Assembly (NCBI RefSeq): GCF_019443325.1
Contig: NZ_CP080383.1
Location: forward strand, 1,922,001-1,986,000
Source: Cryobacterium sp. PAMC25264
Lineage (GTDB): Bacteria > Actinomycetota > Actinomycetes > Actinomycetales > Microbacteriaceae
Length of the DNA stretch: 64,000 nucleotides
Direction: 5' to 3'
The notes under the pieces were generated by a model. The model was not told where the DNA came from. It made no database searches and saw only the letters and a program-made list of their open reading frames with translations. The position numbers and the translations under genes were made by a program. Positions within the stretch are counted from its first letter, which is position 1; each line of letters opens with the position of its first letter. Below are positions 42,218-50,800 of the stretch, one piece after another.

Positions 42218-43393
42218 TTAAAAATGTGCGGCTTGTCGCAGAGCAAGCTGATTACCGTCAGCCCAGACGTGGGAAACCGTGAGATCAGCGGTGAGGCCCA
42301 CGAGGTCTGCGGCGAATCCGGGAGCGAGGTATCCGAGCCGGTCCGACAGCCCGAGCGCAGCCGCAGGTGTGGCAGTGAGGGCGGTGACGGCGTCGGTCAA
42401 GCTCAGGCCGACCTGACCGACAGCCATCCGAAGTGCCGAGTCCTGAGTGAGGGTAGAACCTGCGATGGTTTCTGTCCCGTCGACGCGCGCGATGCCGTCC
42501 GCGACGGTCACGTCCAGCGAGCCGAGCCGATACGCACCGTCAGGTGAACCCGCCGCCGCCATCGCATCTGTGATCAACGCGACGCGGCCCGGCACCGCCT
42601 GGAAGAGTGTGCGGGCGACGATCGGGGCAACGTGAACTCCATCGAGGATAAGTTCCAACGTGACACTGTCATCCTCTGCCGCCGCCATGATCGGCCCCGG
42701 CTCGCGATGGTGGATGCCCGGCATGGCATTGAAAGCATGAGTGAGCACTGTCGCTCCGGCGTCGAACGCCCTCCGTGTGATGTGCTGGGAGGCGACGGTG
42801 TGACCGACCGCCGCGACGACGCCGCCGTCAACGATTTGTTTGATCGCGTCATACGCGCCGACGAGTTCGGGCGCGATGGTGATTTGGGCGAGCACCCCTT
42901 GGCCGCGATTCAGGAGCTCATTCACGTTCGCTCGCGATGGCTCAAGGAGATGGTCCGGTTGGTGCGCGCCGTGGTTGTCGGGAGAGAGGAACGGTCCTTC
43001 CAGATGGGCGCCGAGTATCAACGGATCGTTGGACATCGCTTCCCGGATGCTGTCGAGCGATCGGGCCAGCATCGGAAGGGGGTTGGCGACCAGGCTCAGC
43101 ACGGCGCGTGTCGTACCGTGCCGCCGGTGCATGGCAAGCGCAGCAGCGATCTCGTCCGGCCCGTTGTCGTAGGCGCCATCCGCACCACCGTGCCCATGGA
43201 GGTCGATGAAGCCGGGGACGAGCGTCGTCTCCCCCAGCTCGACCACACGGTGCGCGGCCGGCGCGTCCCGTCCGCTGCCGACAGCCTGGATCGTGGTCCC
43301 GGCGATGAGCACCCAGACGTCGTCGATGATTCTGTGCGCGTCCACCGCGCGTGCCGCGCGTATCAGCGTCGTCTGCGATAACGTCTCAGTCAC
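42218..43393 (-). CDS. nagA: N-acetylglucosamine-6-phosphate deacetylase
   Basis: 391 residues, amidohydrolase fold. Metal and substrate residues seen: GFIDLHGHGG, HLEGPFLSP, VGHTVASQ, LTHAFNAMPGIHHREPG, LDGVHVAP and ALITDAMAAAG with the catalytic Asp. It removes acetate from GlcNAc-6-P to give glucosamine-6-P for NagB. It overlaps nagB by 4 bases and is the last gene of the amino-sugar operon. Confidence 0.95.
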   Translation of the reverse strand: MTETLSQTTLIRAARAVDAHRIIDDVWVLIAGTTIQAVGSGRDAPAAHRVVELGETTLVPGFIDLHGHGGADGAYDNGPDEIAAALAMHRRHGTTRAVLSLVANPLPMLARSLDSIREAMSNDPLILGAHLEGPFLSPDNHGAHQPDHLLEPSRANVNELLNRGQGVLAQITIAPELVGAYDAIKQIVDGGVVAAVGHTVASQHITRRAFDAGATVLTHAFNAMPGIHHREPGPIMAAAEDDSVTLELILDGVHVAPIVARTLFQAVPGRVALITDAMAAAGSPDGAYRLGSLDVTVADGIARVDGTETIAGSTLTQDSALRMAVGQVGLSLTDAVTALTATPAAALGLSDRLGYLAPGFAADLVGLTADLTVSHVWADGNQLALRQAAHF

Positions 43394-44175
43394 TGGTCGA
43401 GTTGCCAGGTCGGCTTGTTGGCGTATGTATACCGGTAGTAGTCGGCGAGTTGCAACTCCGCCGCCGCAGCTTCGTCCAGGACGACGGTGGCGTGCTGGTG
43501 CAGCTGCAGCGCGCTGCCGGGCACGAAAGAACTGAGCGGGCCTTCGATCGCGGCGGCGACAGCTTTCGCCTTCGCCGAGCCTTGCGCCACCAGCAGAAGC
43601 TGCCGTGCCTCGAGGATCGTGCCGAGCCCCTGAGTCATGCAGTGCATCGGCACCTGCTCGATCGAGTCGAAGAATCGCGCGTTCGCTTCGCGCGTCAGCG
43701 GGGCAAGCGTTTTGATCCGGGTCCGTGAGGCGAACGACGACGTCGGCTCGTTGAAACCGATGTGCCCATTGGTGCCGATACCGAGAATCTGCACGTCGAT
43801 CCCGCCGGACGCTCGGATGGCGGCGTCATAGGCCCGCGCGGCGGACTCGAGGTCATTGGCCCGGCCGTCGGGCACCTGGACGCGCGCGGGGTCGAAGCCC
43901 AGGGGAACGACAACGTCACGGGTGATTACGCTCGCGTATGACTCCGGGTGGTCGAGCGAGATCCCCACGTACTCATCAAGAGCGAACCCGTGTGCGTCGA
44001 CGAACGAGATGTCGCCGGCCTGCACGCGTCGTTTCAGGTCGCTGTAAAGCCCCTGGGGGCTTGATCCGGTGGCGAGCCCGATGACGGCCGATGGCTTCAT
44101 TGCGACGACGGAGGCGACCCTGGCCGCCGCGACGCGGCCCACCTCGGTCGGCGTGGGAACGATGATGATTTCCAT
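43390..44175 (-). CDS. nagB: Glucosamine-6-phosphate deaminase
   Basis: 261 residues. Signatures: IGLATGSSPQGLYSDL for phosphate binding, DAHGFALDEYVG with the catalytic Asp region, ILGIGTNGHIGFNEP and SFASRTRIKTLA. It converts glucosamine-6-P to fructose-6-P and ammonia, feeding glycolysis. Sits between licT-type antiterminator (42 bases) and nagA (overlap). Confidence 0.96.
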   Translation of the reverse strand: MEIIIVPTPTEVGRVAAARVASVVAMKPSAVIGLATGSSPQGLYSDLKRRVQAGDISFVDAHGFALDEYVGISLDHPESYASVITRDVVVPLGFDPARVQVPDGRANDLESAARAYDAAIRASGGIDVQILGIGTNGHIGFNEPTSSFASRTRIKTLAPLTREANARFFDSIEQVPMHCMTQGLGTILEARQLLLVAQGSAKAKAVAAAIEGPLSSFVPGSALQLHQHATVVLDEAAAAELQLADYYRYTYANKPTWQLDQ

Positions 44176-44217
44176 AGTGCTTCTTCTCCTAGCGACCGGA
44201 ACTCATCGGCTCAGCGG

Positions 44218-45090
44218 TCATTGGTGCTCAGTCATTTCGACATAGAGACGCGTTGTGTGCAGGGCGAGATACGAGATTTCGTCCTTCGTGATGACGCGAT
44301 TGATCGCGTCGCCGATCAGCGCGGCGATGTCCAATGCGGCCTCGGCAGCTTCGGGATAGGCCAGCTGTACCGCGCTGAGTACGTCCAGGCGAGACGTTTG
44401 CAGTTGCTTGTCGCTGGCGGCCCGCGCAAAGACGTAACGGAGATGCGTCACGAAGCGCGCGGCGCTGCTTGCGTTCTCATCGATCGGCCAGCCCCAGCGT
44501 TCCGCCAGACGAAGGAACACCCGGCTGATGGTTTCGGTCATGGCGACGGTCTTCGAAAAGTCCCCCTTCGTCCACTGCTGGTTCACGAAGTGCAGCGCGA
44601 AAGCCACCCACTCGTCATCCTGCAGCTGGACGCCCAGACTGTCGTTTACCAGTGCCACAACCTGACGCCCCAGAGCTGCCTCTGCAGGGTAGAGCTGCGC
44701 AACCTCCCACCGGAGTGGGAAGTCGATATGAGTGCCTTCCTGCGCCCGACGCACCGCAAAAGTGAGGTGGTCAAGAACCGGGATCATCAGCGATTGTCGG
44801 GGCTCAAGGCCCAGTGCAGCGTGGCCCAACTCGGTGATTGTCTGAGCGACCGCGATGTGGTCTGAGGATGCCTCGCTGAGCAGGTCCGCCAGTTGAGGGG
44901 CGAGGTAGAGCCCTTCGTCGACGAAACGTTGATCGGCCAAGGAAGTGTCCACGGTTTCACCCGGTCGGCGCTGGAAACCGATTCCTTTGCCCAGTAACAC
45001 GACTTCAGTGCTGTCGGCTTCCGTGGCGAGCAGCACGTTGTTGTTATAGACGCGCTTGATGGTGGCCGATTTTCCCAGCGTTACGTCCAT
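44218..45090 (-). CDS. LicT/BglG-family transcription antiterminator
   Basis: 290 residues. The RNA-binding CAT domain (1-56) shows TIKRVYNNNVLLATEADSTE and VVLLGKGIGFQ. Two PRD domains follow, with His residues in ELGHAALGL and DHLTFAVRR (PRD1) and HLRYVFARA and YLALHTTRLYVE (PRD2) as likely PTS phosphorylation sites. When sugar flows through the PTS the protein dimerises on a RAT hairpin and prevents early termination. A matching RAT site lies at 47961-47985 at the head of this operon. Confidence 0.93.
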   Translation of the reverse strand: MDVTLGKSATIKRVYNNNVLLATEADSTEVVLLGKGIGFQRRPGETVDTSLADQRFVDEGLYLAPQLADLLSEASSDHIAVAQTITELGHAALGLEPRQSLMIPVLDHLTFAVRRAQEGTHIDFPLRWEVAQLYPAEAALGRQVVALVNDSLGVQLQDDEWVAFALHFVNQQWTKGDFSKTVAMTETISRVFLRLAERWGWPIDENASSAARFVTHLRYVFARAASDKQLQTSRLDVLSAVQLAYPEAAEAALDIAALIGDAINRVITKDEISYLALHTTRLYVEMTEHQ

Positions 45091-45100
45091 GGTTGCACTC

Positions 45101-45574
45101 TCATTTCCGCCGAACCGTGATCACGGAGGCGCCGTCTGCGTAAAAATCCGGCGCACTCATGGCAAATTTGGCCCCATTGGTCAGCAGGACGGGGGTGACC
45201 ATGGCCGGCACCTTCGACCTCATGGTGTCGAGGTCGCAACTGATGATCACGTCACCGCGAGCGACCGTCTCGCCTGCCTGCCGATGTCCGGTGAATCCTT
45301 CGCCCTTGAGGGTGACGGTGTCGATTCCGACATGGACCAGGATCTCCGCCCCCTCGGGCGTGCGGACGGCGAAGGCGTGCAGGGTCTTGGCGACCAGAAC
45401 CAACTCGCCGTCCACCGGGCTGCGAAATGAGCCTTCACTTGGTTCGACGGCAAATCCGTCGCCGACAGATCGCTGTGCGAAGACCGGGTCCGGCACTTCA
45501 TCGAGAGAGACGATCCGCCCTGCGACAGGGCTGTAGACGGATTCGCTCTTCTGTTTCTTGAATGGGTTTAACAT
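45101..45574 (-). CDS. PTS glucose-type EIIA component
   Basis: 157 residues. Start MLNPFKKQKSESVYSPVAG; phosphorylated His lies in EILVHVGIDTVTLKGEGF, and the second active-site His in LHAFAVRTPEG. It passes phosphate from HPr to the IIB domain of the adjacent IIBC protein. Being separate rather than fused to NagE, it might also serve other sugars of the glucose family. Spacing to licT is 10 bases and to nagE 12 bases. Confidence 0.94.
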   Translation of the reverse strand: MLNPFKKQKSESVYSPVAGRIVSLDEVPDPVFAQRSVGDGFAVEPSEGSFRSPVDGELVLVAKTLHAFAVRTPEGAEILVHVGIDTVTLKGEGFTGHRQAGETVARGDVIISCDLDTMRSKVPAMVTPVLLTNGAKFAMSAPDFYADGASVITVRRK

Positions 45575-45586
45575 ATGCGTGATTCC

Positions 45587-47143
45587 TTAGTCGTCCAGGC
45601 CGAGGCTTTCATTGATTGCGCTCTTGTACAAAATGGCTTTGCCGCCGTAGACCGCTTGGACACCGCCCCGCACTTCGAACACGTCCGTCGCTCCCAGTTT
45701 GCGCAGCGCGGGCTTGTCAACTTTGGTGGGGTCCTTCACGGAGACGCGCAGGCGGGTGATGCAGGCGTCCACCTCTTCGAGGTTGGCTGCCCCGCCCAAG
45801 GCCTCAAGGACCCTGGCGGCTTCCTTTTGGATCGTGGTCTCGCCGCCGCCGCCCACCGTGACGGGTACGAGTGCGGGGTCGTCCTGGGCTTCCGGCTCGA
45901 TGGCTCCGATGGTGTCCTCCAGATGTCCCGGAGTGCCGATCTTGAACCGTTTGATGGCGAAGCGGAAGGAGAAGTAGTACAGGGCGAACCAGACCGCACC
46001 GATGGGCAGCACCAGGAGCCAGTTGGTCTGGTCGTTGCCTTGCAGGATGCCAAAGAGCGTGAAGTCGATCGCGCCACCAGAGAACGTGTTGCCGAGACGA
46101 ATGTCCAGGATGTCGGCGAGGAAGAAGGAGACGCCGTCCAGGAAGGCATGGAAGACGTAGAGCAGGGGTGCGACGAAAAGGAACATGAATTCGATGGGTT
46201 CGGTGATGCCCGTGATGAACGAAGTCAGCGCGACGGAAAGGAACAGGCCGGTGTACTTGGCGCGACGGCCCTTGGGGATGCAGTGCCACATGGCGAGGCA
46301 GGCAGCCGGAAGGCCGAACATCATGGTCGCAAAACGACCGGAGAAGTAGCGTGTGCCCTCGGTGAACAGTCCCACGTGATTGGGGTCGGCGAGCTGTGCG
46401 AAGAAGATCTTCTGAGCTCCCGAGACCGAGACTCCGTTGACCAATTCGGTTCCGCCCAGTGGCGTGAACCAGAACAGGGGGTAGATCATGTGGTGCAGGC
46501 CCACGGCGCCGCTGAGGCGCATCCCGAAACCGTAGAAGAACGTCCCCAGAGGACCGAGGCCAGCCATCCACGTGCCGGCAGACACCATGCCTTGCTGAAT
46601 CGGTGGCCAGGTGAGGAAGAAGAAGATGCCCACGAAAATCGCTGCGAAGGCCGTGACGATAGGCACGAAGCGGGATCCGCCGAAGAAGCCGAGTACCGCC
46701 GGCAGTTCGATGTTGCGGTAGCGGTTATGCAGGAAGACAGCAGTGGCGCCAATGACGAGCGCGCCCACGACGCCGGTGTCCACGGGTTCAGAACCGGGCT
46801 TGAAGATGTCCAGCATCGCTGTGATGGTGGCGGTCATGACCAGGTATCCGACGATGCCGGCCAGGGCGGCGGTCCCCTTGTCGCGCTTCGCGAGGCCGAT
46901 GCAGAGACCGATGGAGAGAAGTAGTGCGAGGTTGTTGAAGATCGTCGATCCCGCGGCGGACATGACACCGAAGATTCCCTGTAGGACCGGGTTGTCCAAC
47001 GCAGGGAAGGCCAAGACCGTATTCGGATTGGACAGTGCACCGCCGACGCCGAGCAGAAGCCCGGCGGCTGGCAGGATGGCGATAGGCAGCATGAACGCTT
47101 TGCCGATCTTCTGGAATTGTTTGAACACGATAACCGCTCTCAT
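45587..47143 (-). CDS. nagE: PTS N-acetylglucosamine-type EIIBC
   Basis: 518 residues. The IIC part (1-400) starts FKQFQKIGKAFMLPIAILPA and has the glucose-family signature GITEPIEFMFLFVAPLLY with the sugar-binding Glu. The C-terminal IIB domain has the phosphocysteine in EEVDACITRLRVSV. Substrate is inferred as GlcNAc (possibly also ManNAc or MurNAc) from nagA, nagB and nanE in the same operon. No IIA domain; this is supplied by the next gene. Confidence 0.93.
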   Translation of the reverse strand: MRAVIVFKQFQKIGKAFMLPIAILPAAGLLLGVGGALSNPNTVLAFPALDNPVLQGIFGVMSAAGSTIFNNLALLLSIGLCIGLAKRDKGTAALAGIVGYLVMTATITAMLDIFKPGSEPVDTGVVGALVIGATAVFLHNRYRNIELPAVLGFFGGSRFVPIVTAFAAIFVGIFFFLTWPPIQQGMVSAGTWMAGLGPLGTFFYGFGMRLSGAVGLHHMIYPLFWFTPLGGTELVNGVSVSGAQKIFFAQLADPNHVGLFTEGTRYFSGRFATMMFGLPAACLAMWHCIPKGRRAKYTGLFLSVALTSFITGITEPIEFMFLFVAPLLYVFHAFLDGVSFFLADILDIRLGNTFSGGAIDFTLFGILQGNDQTNWLLVLPIGAVWFALYYFSFRFAIKRFKIGTPGHLEDTIGAIEPEAQDDPALVPVTVGGGGETTIQKEAARVLEALGGAANLEEVDACITRLRVSVKDPTKVDKPALRKLGATDVFEVRGGVQAVYGGKAILYKSAINESLGLDD

Positions 47144-47201
47144 TTATGGCGCGACGACATAGTCCCGCATGGAGGAAAGGATGAGGTTTAGGGGATGGGA
47201 T

Positions 47202-47894
47202 TTAGGCGAGGGCGTCGACGAACTCGGCGGCGATTTCCAGCGGCCGAGTGATCGCGCCACCGACCACCACGCAGAAAGCGCCGAGATCGATCATCTGACG
47301 AGCCTGCTCCGGGGTCCGGATGCGGCCTTCCGCGATGATCGGCACGTCCGTCCTGGACGCCAGTTGTTCGACCAGCCCGAAGTTCGGAGCCGGTGATCCA
47401 GTGGACTGAGGCGTATAGCCGCTGAGGGTCGTACCGACGAAGTCGACCCCGGCTTCTGCAGCGGCAAGGCCTTCATCGAGAGTGGCAATGTCTGCCATGA
47501 GAACCAGACCCTTGTGTTCGGCACGGATCTGCGCGATGAATTCGGCGGGGCTCAGACCGTCAACGCGGTCACGATGAGTGAGATCCAGAGCGACGATGTC
47601 CGCCCCCGCTGCGACTAAGGCATCCACCTCGGCCATGGTCGCAGTGATGAACGGCTCAAACGGTGGGTACTGCTTCTTGATCAGCCCGATCACCGGGAGC
47701 CGTACAGCTGCCTTGATCTCGCGGACGTCACGCGTCGAGTTGGATCGAATCGCCACCGCTCCGGCCTGTGCGGCGGCAGTGGCCAAGAGCGGCATCACGC
47801 CGCCGTGATCGACGAATAGTGGCTCGCCCGGCAAGGCCTGGCAGGAAACCACGAGACCGCCACGCAGGCTGTCTAGAACGCTGGAATTAGTCAT
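47202..47894 (-). CDS. nanE: N-acetylmannosamine-6-phosphate 2-epimerase
   Basis: 230 residues, TIM-barrel. Seen: LVVSCQALPGEPL at the start, AIRSNSTRDVREIKAAV, PVIGLIKKQYP with the catalytic Lys, GADIVALDLTHRDR and GTTLSGYT, then IIAEGRIRTPEQA. It converts ManNAc-6-P to GlcNAc-6-P. No sialic-acid lyase or kinase is nearby, so the operon probably takes up ManNAc or GlcNAc directly. First gene of the operon, with GAGGA before ATG 47894. Confidence 0.94.
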   Translation of the reverse strand: MTNSSVLDSLRGGLVVSCQALPGEPLFVDHGGVMPLLATAAAQAGAVAIRSNSTRDVREIKAAVRLPVIGLIKKQYPPFEPFITATMAEVDALVAAGADIVALDLTHRDRVDGLSPAEFIAQIRAEHKGLVLMADIATLDEGLAAAEAGVDFVGTTLSGYTPQSTGSPAPNFGLVEQLASRTDVPIIAEGRIRTPEQARQMIDLGAFCVVVGGAITRPLEIAAEFVDALA

Positions 47895-47912
47895 GGATGT
47901 TCCTCGGTCACT

Positions 47913-47959
47913 AAAAGACGGATTAGCGCATGCACAAAGAAGTGCATGAACTGTCGTCT
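47913..47959 (-). terminator. Leader terminator of the nanE-nagA operon (attenuator)
   Basis: On the minus strand AGACG pairs with CGTCT and an inner CATGCAC pairs with GTGCATG, followed by TTTT at 47916-47913. It lies between the RAT site and nanE, where it would stop transcription unless the antiterminator is bound. Confidence 0.7.
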
Positions 47960-47960
47960 C

Positions 47961-47985
47961 GAGTTTTGCCGTTAGTTACAATCCC
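47961..47985 (-). promoter_or_regulatory. RAT (ribonucleic antiterminator) site for LicT-type protein
   Basis: The minus strand reads GGGATTGTAACTAACGGCAA then AACTC, close to the known RAT pattern GGATTGTTACTG...GGCAAAACC. It is next to the terminator and 67 bases before nanE, and the operon encodes a CAT-PRD protein. Confidence 0.75.
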
Positions 47986-48015
47986 GATGACTCTGGCGAA
48001 ATATCGCGTTCAAGA

Positions 48016-48044
48016 AACATACATTGTTTTTGCCGGTTCGTCGA
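48016..48044 (-). promoter_or_regulatory. Candidate promoter of the amino-sugar operon
   Basis: On the minus strand TCGACG (48044-48039) and TATGTT (48021-48016) are separated by 17 bases and lie about 30 bases before the RAT site. Confidence 0.4.
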
Positions 48045-48058
48045 GGCCGCGAGGTATA

Positions 48059-48077
48059 TACTGTCCCTAAGACAGTA
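48059..48077. promoter_or_regulatory. MarR-type operator between nanE operon and marR
   Basis: TACTGTCCCTAAGACAGTA is a perfect 7-base inverted repeat with a 5-base spacer. It overlaps TATACT (48057-48062), the best plus-strand -10 box for marR, and ends 15 bases from the -35 of the divergent operon. Half-site size and spacing fit a MarR dimer; autoregulation is likely. Confidence 0.55.
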
Positions 48078-48100
48078 AATAGCCGGCGTTCGTCTGGCTG

Positions 48101-48658
48101 ATGACAGACGGGACAAATGGCGCAATGACTGATTCTCTTTCAGACGATGCCGCGAAAGTCCTGCGTGCACCGTCGTACCGATCCGACCAGCTTGCGGCCC
48201 TGCTTGAAGTCTTCTCGGTCTGGTCCTCTGGATCGTTCATGAGGGGTCTCGCTGCGGGCGCCGGGTTGGATCTTGACGCCACGTCCATCGTGGCGATCAC
48301 GCTGCTCGCACGCGAGGGAAACCAACGGGCGTCCGCGCTGGCTACCCGACTCCGTGTCGGTGCGTCGGCCATCTCTAAACTGAGCAATCGCCTCAGCGCA
48401 ATCGAGCTTGTCGAGAAACTGCCGGATCCTGACGATACCCGCGCCACTCTCCTGCGCCTCACTCCTGCCGGGACGGCTGCAGCCAGAGCTTTGGTGCAGG
48501 CCGGCGACTCGATGATGGCTGAGTTGATGCGCGAGTGGCCCGAAGACGACCGCATCCAGTTCAACCGCCTTCTCCGCAGGTTCCGTGACGACGCCATAGT
48601 TCACTCTGTCCGCACTGAAACAGCAGTACATCCCTACACTGAACCCAGAAAGTTGTGA
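48101..48658 (+). CDS. MarR-family transcriptional regulator
   Basis: 185 residues from ATG 48101; ATG 48125 is an alternative, and neither has a strong ribosome site. Winged-helix core: SIVAITLLAREGNQRASAL, then the recognition helix ASAISKLSNRLSAIELVEKL, and the wing DPDDTRATLLRLTPAG. Helices at both ends form the dimer interface. It is co-directional with the SDR gene one base away and probably controls it. The inverted repeat at 48059-48077 is the likely site. The ligand is unknown. Confidence 0.88.
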   Translation: MTDGTNGAMTDSLSDDAAKVLRAPSYRSDQLAALLEVFSVWSSGSFMRGLAAGAGLDLDATSIVAITLLAREGNQRASALATRLRVGASAISKLSNRLSAIELVEKLPDPDDTRATLLRLTPAGTAAARALVQAGDSMMAELMREWPEDDRIQFNRLLRRFRDDAIVHSVRTETAVHPYTEPRKL

Positions 48659-48659
48659 A

Positions 48660-49442
48660 ATGACCACTAGAACCTACCTCGTCACCGGTGCCGGCAGCGG
48701 TATCGGCAAGGCCACGGCCGAGCTGCTGACTTCCCGCGGTCACCGAGTCATCGGCGCTGACCTCACAGACACCGACATCAACGCTGACCTGTCCACCAGC
48801 GACGGCCGGGTGGCCCTTGTCGAGCAGGCGACCGAGTTGTCAGGGGGCACGCTAGACGCAGTTATCGCGGTCGCGGGACTGAGCCACCCGATCCCCGTCA
48901 CAGCGTCCGTGAACTACTACGGCGCGATCGCGACGCTGGAGGGCCTGCGCCCCTTGCTCACGCGGTCCGCCGCTCCGCGGGCCGTCGTGGTTGACTCGAT
49001 GGCTTCTCTCCAGTCGTACGACGAGGAACTGGAACGCCTGTTCCTCGAGGGTACCGAAGAGGAAGCTGTGGCTCGTTGCGGTGAACTCGCCAAGTCTCCG
49101 GCAACCGGACACCAGATCTACTCGTCCAGCAAGCGCGCTCTGGCCCGCTGGCTGCGTACCAACGCGACCAACGCACTGTGGGCCGGAGCCGGCATTCCGC
49201 TTAATGCCATCGCACCCGGTGTTGTGCTCACCCCGATGACGAGGGACCTCGTTGCCACGCCCGAAGGCCGGGCGAAGCTGAACACGCAAGTACCAATGCC
49301 GCTCAACGGTCCGTTCGACCCCATCGTCGCGGCCCGGTTGCTCGCGTGGCTCGCCGACGAAGAGAACTCACATCTGTGCGGGCAGGTCATTTTCGTGGAT
49401 GGTGGCTATGACGCGGTCCTTCGCCGCGATACCACTTGGTAG
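48660..49442 (+). CDS. Short-chain dehydrogenase/reductase
   Basis: 260 residues. Cofactor loop TGAGSGIGKATAELL, Asp in GADLTDTDIN favouring NAD(H), and the catalytic YxxxK in HQIYSSSKRALARW with Ser in VVVDSMAS. The insertion SYDEELERLFLEGTEEEAVA resembles 3-alpha-hydroxysteroid dehydrogenase-like SDRs, so a steroid or terpenoid ketone/alcohol is possible but unproven. Co-transcribed with marR (one-base gap), suggesting that its substrate or product is the MarR ligand. Confidence 0.9.
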   Translation: MTTRTYLVTGAGSGIGKATAELLTSRGHRVIGADLTDTDINADLSTSDGRVALVEQATELSGGTLDAVIAVAGLSHPIPVTASVNYYGAIATLEGLRPLLTRSAAPRAVVVDSMASLQSYDEELERLFLEGTEEEAVARCGELAKSPATGHQIYSSSKRALARWLRTNATNALWAGAGIPLNAIAPGVVLTPMTRDLVATPEGRAKLNTQVPMPLNGPFDPIVAARLLAWLADEENSHLCGQVIFVDGGYDAVLRRDTTW

Positions 49443-49662
49443 GAGGCGCTTCTCCCGGCACGTCGCGTAACACTGCGTATCTAAAGTCCACGGCGGTCGA
49501 CTTAGCGCACCTTGGCTGAACGGAACGCTCGAGTCGCCACTGTCGACATCAAGTCCGAGGTGGCAGCTCCCGGCTTGTGAGCTGCGCCATGCAGGAAAGC
49601 CGATCCTCGAGCACTGCGCTGAACAGCTGGGAATACAACGTGAAGGACGCCCCTGGAGTTAC

Positions 49663-49681
49663 TTAGGGTAGGCTCTCCTAC
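49663..49681 (+). promoter_or_regulatory. DtxR/IdeR-like iron box
   Basis: TTAGGGTAGGCTCTCCTAC agrees with most positions of the DtxR/IdeR consensus TTAGGTTAGGCTAACCTAA and is centred 41 bases before the ATG of the iron-binding protein gene. It predicts repression when Fe2+ is plentiful. Confidence 0.75.
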
Positions 49682-49712
49682 TGTCAGTTTCACGCTCTCC
49701 AGCAAGGGACCC

Positions 49713-50768
49713 ATGAGAATTCAGCCTTCCACGATCGTCGCCGTCGCCGCAGCGACCTCAGTCCTTGTGGCCTTGTCCGGATGCGCGACGTCCGCCAGGA
49801 CGACGCCCGTGACCTCGGCCGCCGCCGATTCGCTGGCCGGCTCGAGCCTGACGGTCTATAACGCCCAGCACGAGGAATTGACCCAGCAATGGGCCGACGA
49901 ATTCACCGCGGAGACCGGCGTCACCATCACTCTCCGGAACGGGTCGGACTCCGAGCTCGGCAACCAGATCATCGCCGAGGGTGCGGCGTCCCCGGCCGAT
50001 GTGTTCCTCACCGAGAACTCACCTGCGATGTCGCTCGTCGACAATGCCGGTCTGTTCTCCGATCTGGACGCCGACGTGCTCGACCAGGTGCCAGATGCCT
50101 ACAAGCCGTCCACCGGAACGTGGACCGGAATCGCCGCGCGCTCGACCGTCGTGGTGTACAACCCGGCGCTGATCACCGAAGCGGAGCTGCCGGCATCGTT
50201 GGAGGACCTTGCCGACCCGGCGTGGAAGGGGCGATGGGCCGCGTCGCCTGGCGGCGCCGACTTCCAGGCCATCGTGTCGGCGATGCTCGAGTTGAAGGGC
50301 GCCGACGCCACGGCGGCGTGGCTCACCGCGATGAAGACGAACTCCGTCGACTACAAGGGCAACAGCACGGTGATGAAGGCGGTCAACGCCGGCGAGATCC
50401 CACTGGGCGTGATCTACCACTACTACTGGTACATCGACCAGGCCGGAACGAAGGAGAACAGCGCCAACACCGCCCTGCACTACTTCAAGAATCAGGACCC
50501 GGGGGCATTCGTCAGCGTCTCCGGTGGCGGCGTGCTCGCGTCGAGCAAGAACCAGCCAGTCGCCCAGGCTTTTCTGAAGTTCATCACAGGAAAGACGGGG
50601 CAGAGCATTCTGCAGACCGGCACGAGTTTCGAGTACCCGGTCGCCAGCGACGTGACGCCGAACCCGGCGTTGCCCGCTCTGGACACCCTGGACGCTCCCC
50701 TGGTGGACCCGGCCACGTTGAACAGCACCAAGGTGACCGACCTGATGACCGAAGCCGGGATCCTCTAA
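49713..50768 (+). CDS. fbpA: Ferric-iron ABC transporter substrate-binding lipoprotein
   Basis: 351 residues. Signal and lipobox VLVALSGCATS with Cys near 25. The mature part is a class II binding protein: SSLTVYNAQHEELTQQWADE at the start and DVFLTENSPAM. IPLGVIYHYYWYIDQ holds the Tyr pair that ligates Fe3+ in the FbpA/FutA family. It delivers free ferric iron to the permease encoded next. An iron box lies upstream. Confidence 0.93.
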   Translation: MRIQPSTIVAVAAATSVLVALSGCATSARTTPVTSAAADSLAGSSLTVYNAQHEELTQQWADEFTAETGVTITLRNGSDSELGNQIIAEGAASPADVFLTENSPAMSLVDNAGLFSDLDADVLDQVPDAYKPSTGTWTGIAARSTVVVYNPALITEAELPASLEDLADPAWKGRWAASPGGADFQAIVSAMLELKGADATAAWLTAMKTNSVDYKGNSTVMKAVNAGEIPLGVIYHYYWYIDQAGTKENSANTALHYFKNQDPGAFVSVSGGGVLASSKNQPVAQAFLKFITGKTGQSILQTGTSFEYPVASDVTPNPALPALDTLDAPLVDPATLNSTKVTDLMTEAGIL

Positions 50769-50800
50769 CCGGCATCGGGTAACCTCGTCGGGGCGAGAGG

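Noticed and set aside
49502..49714. 70-codon minus-strand frame before fbpA
   Set aside because: It covers the iron box and promoter region, has no ribosome site and no family look.
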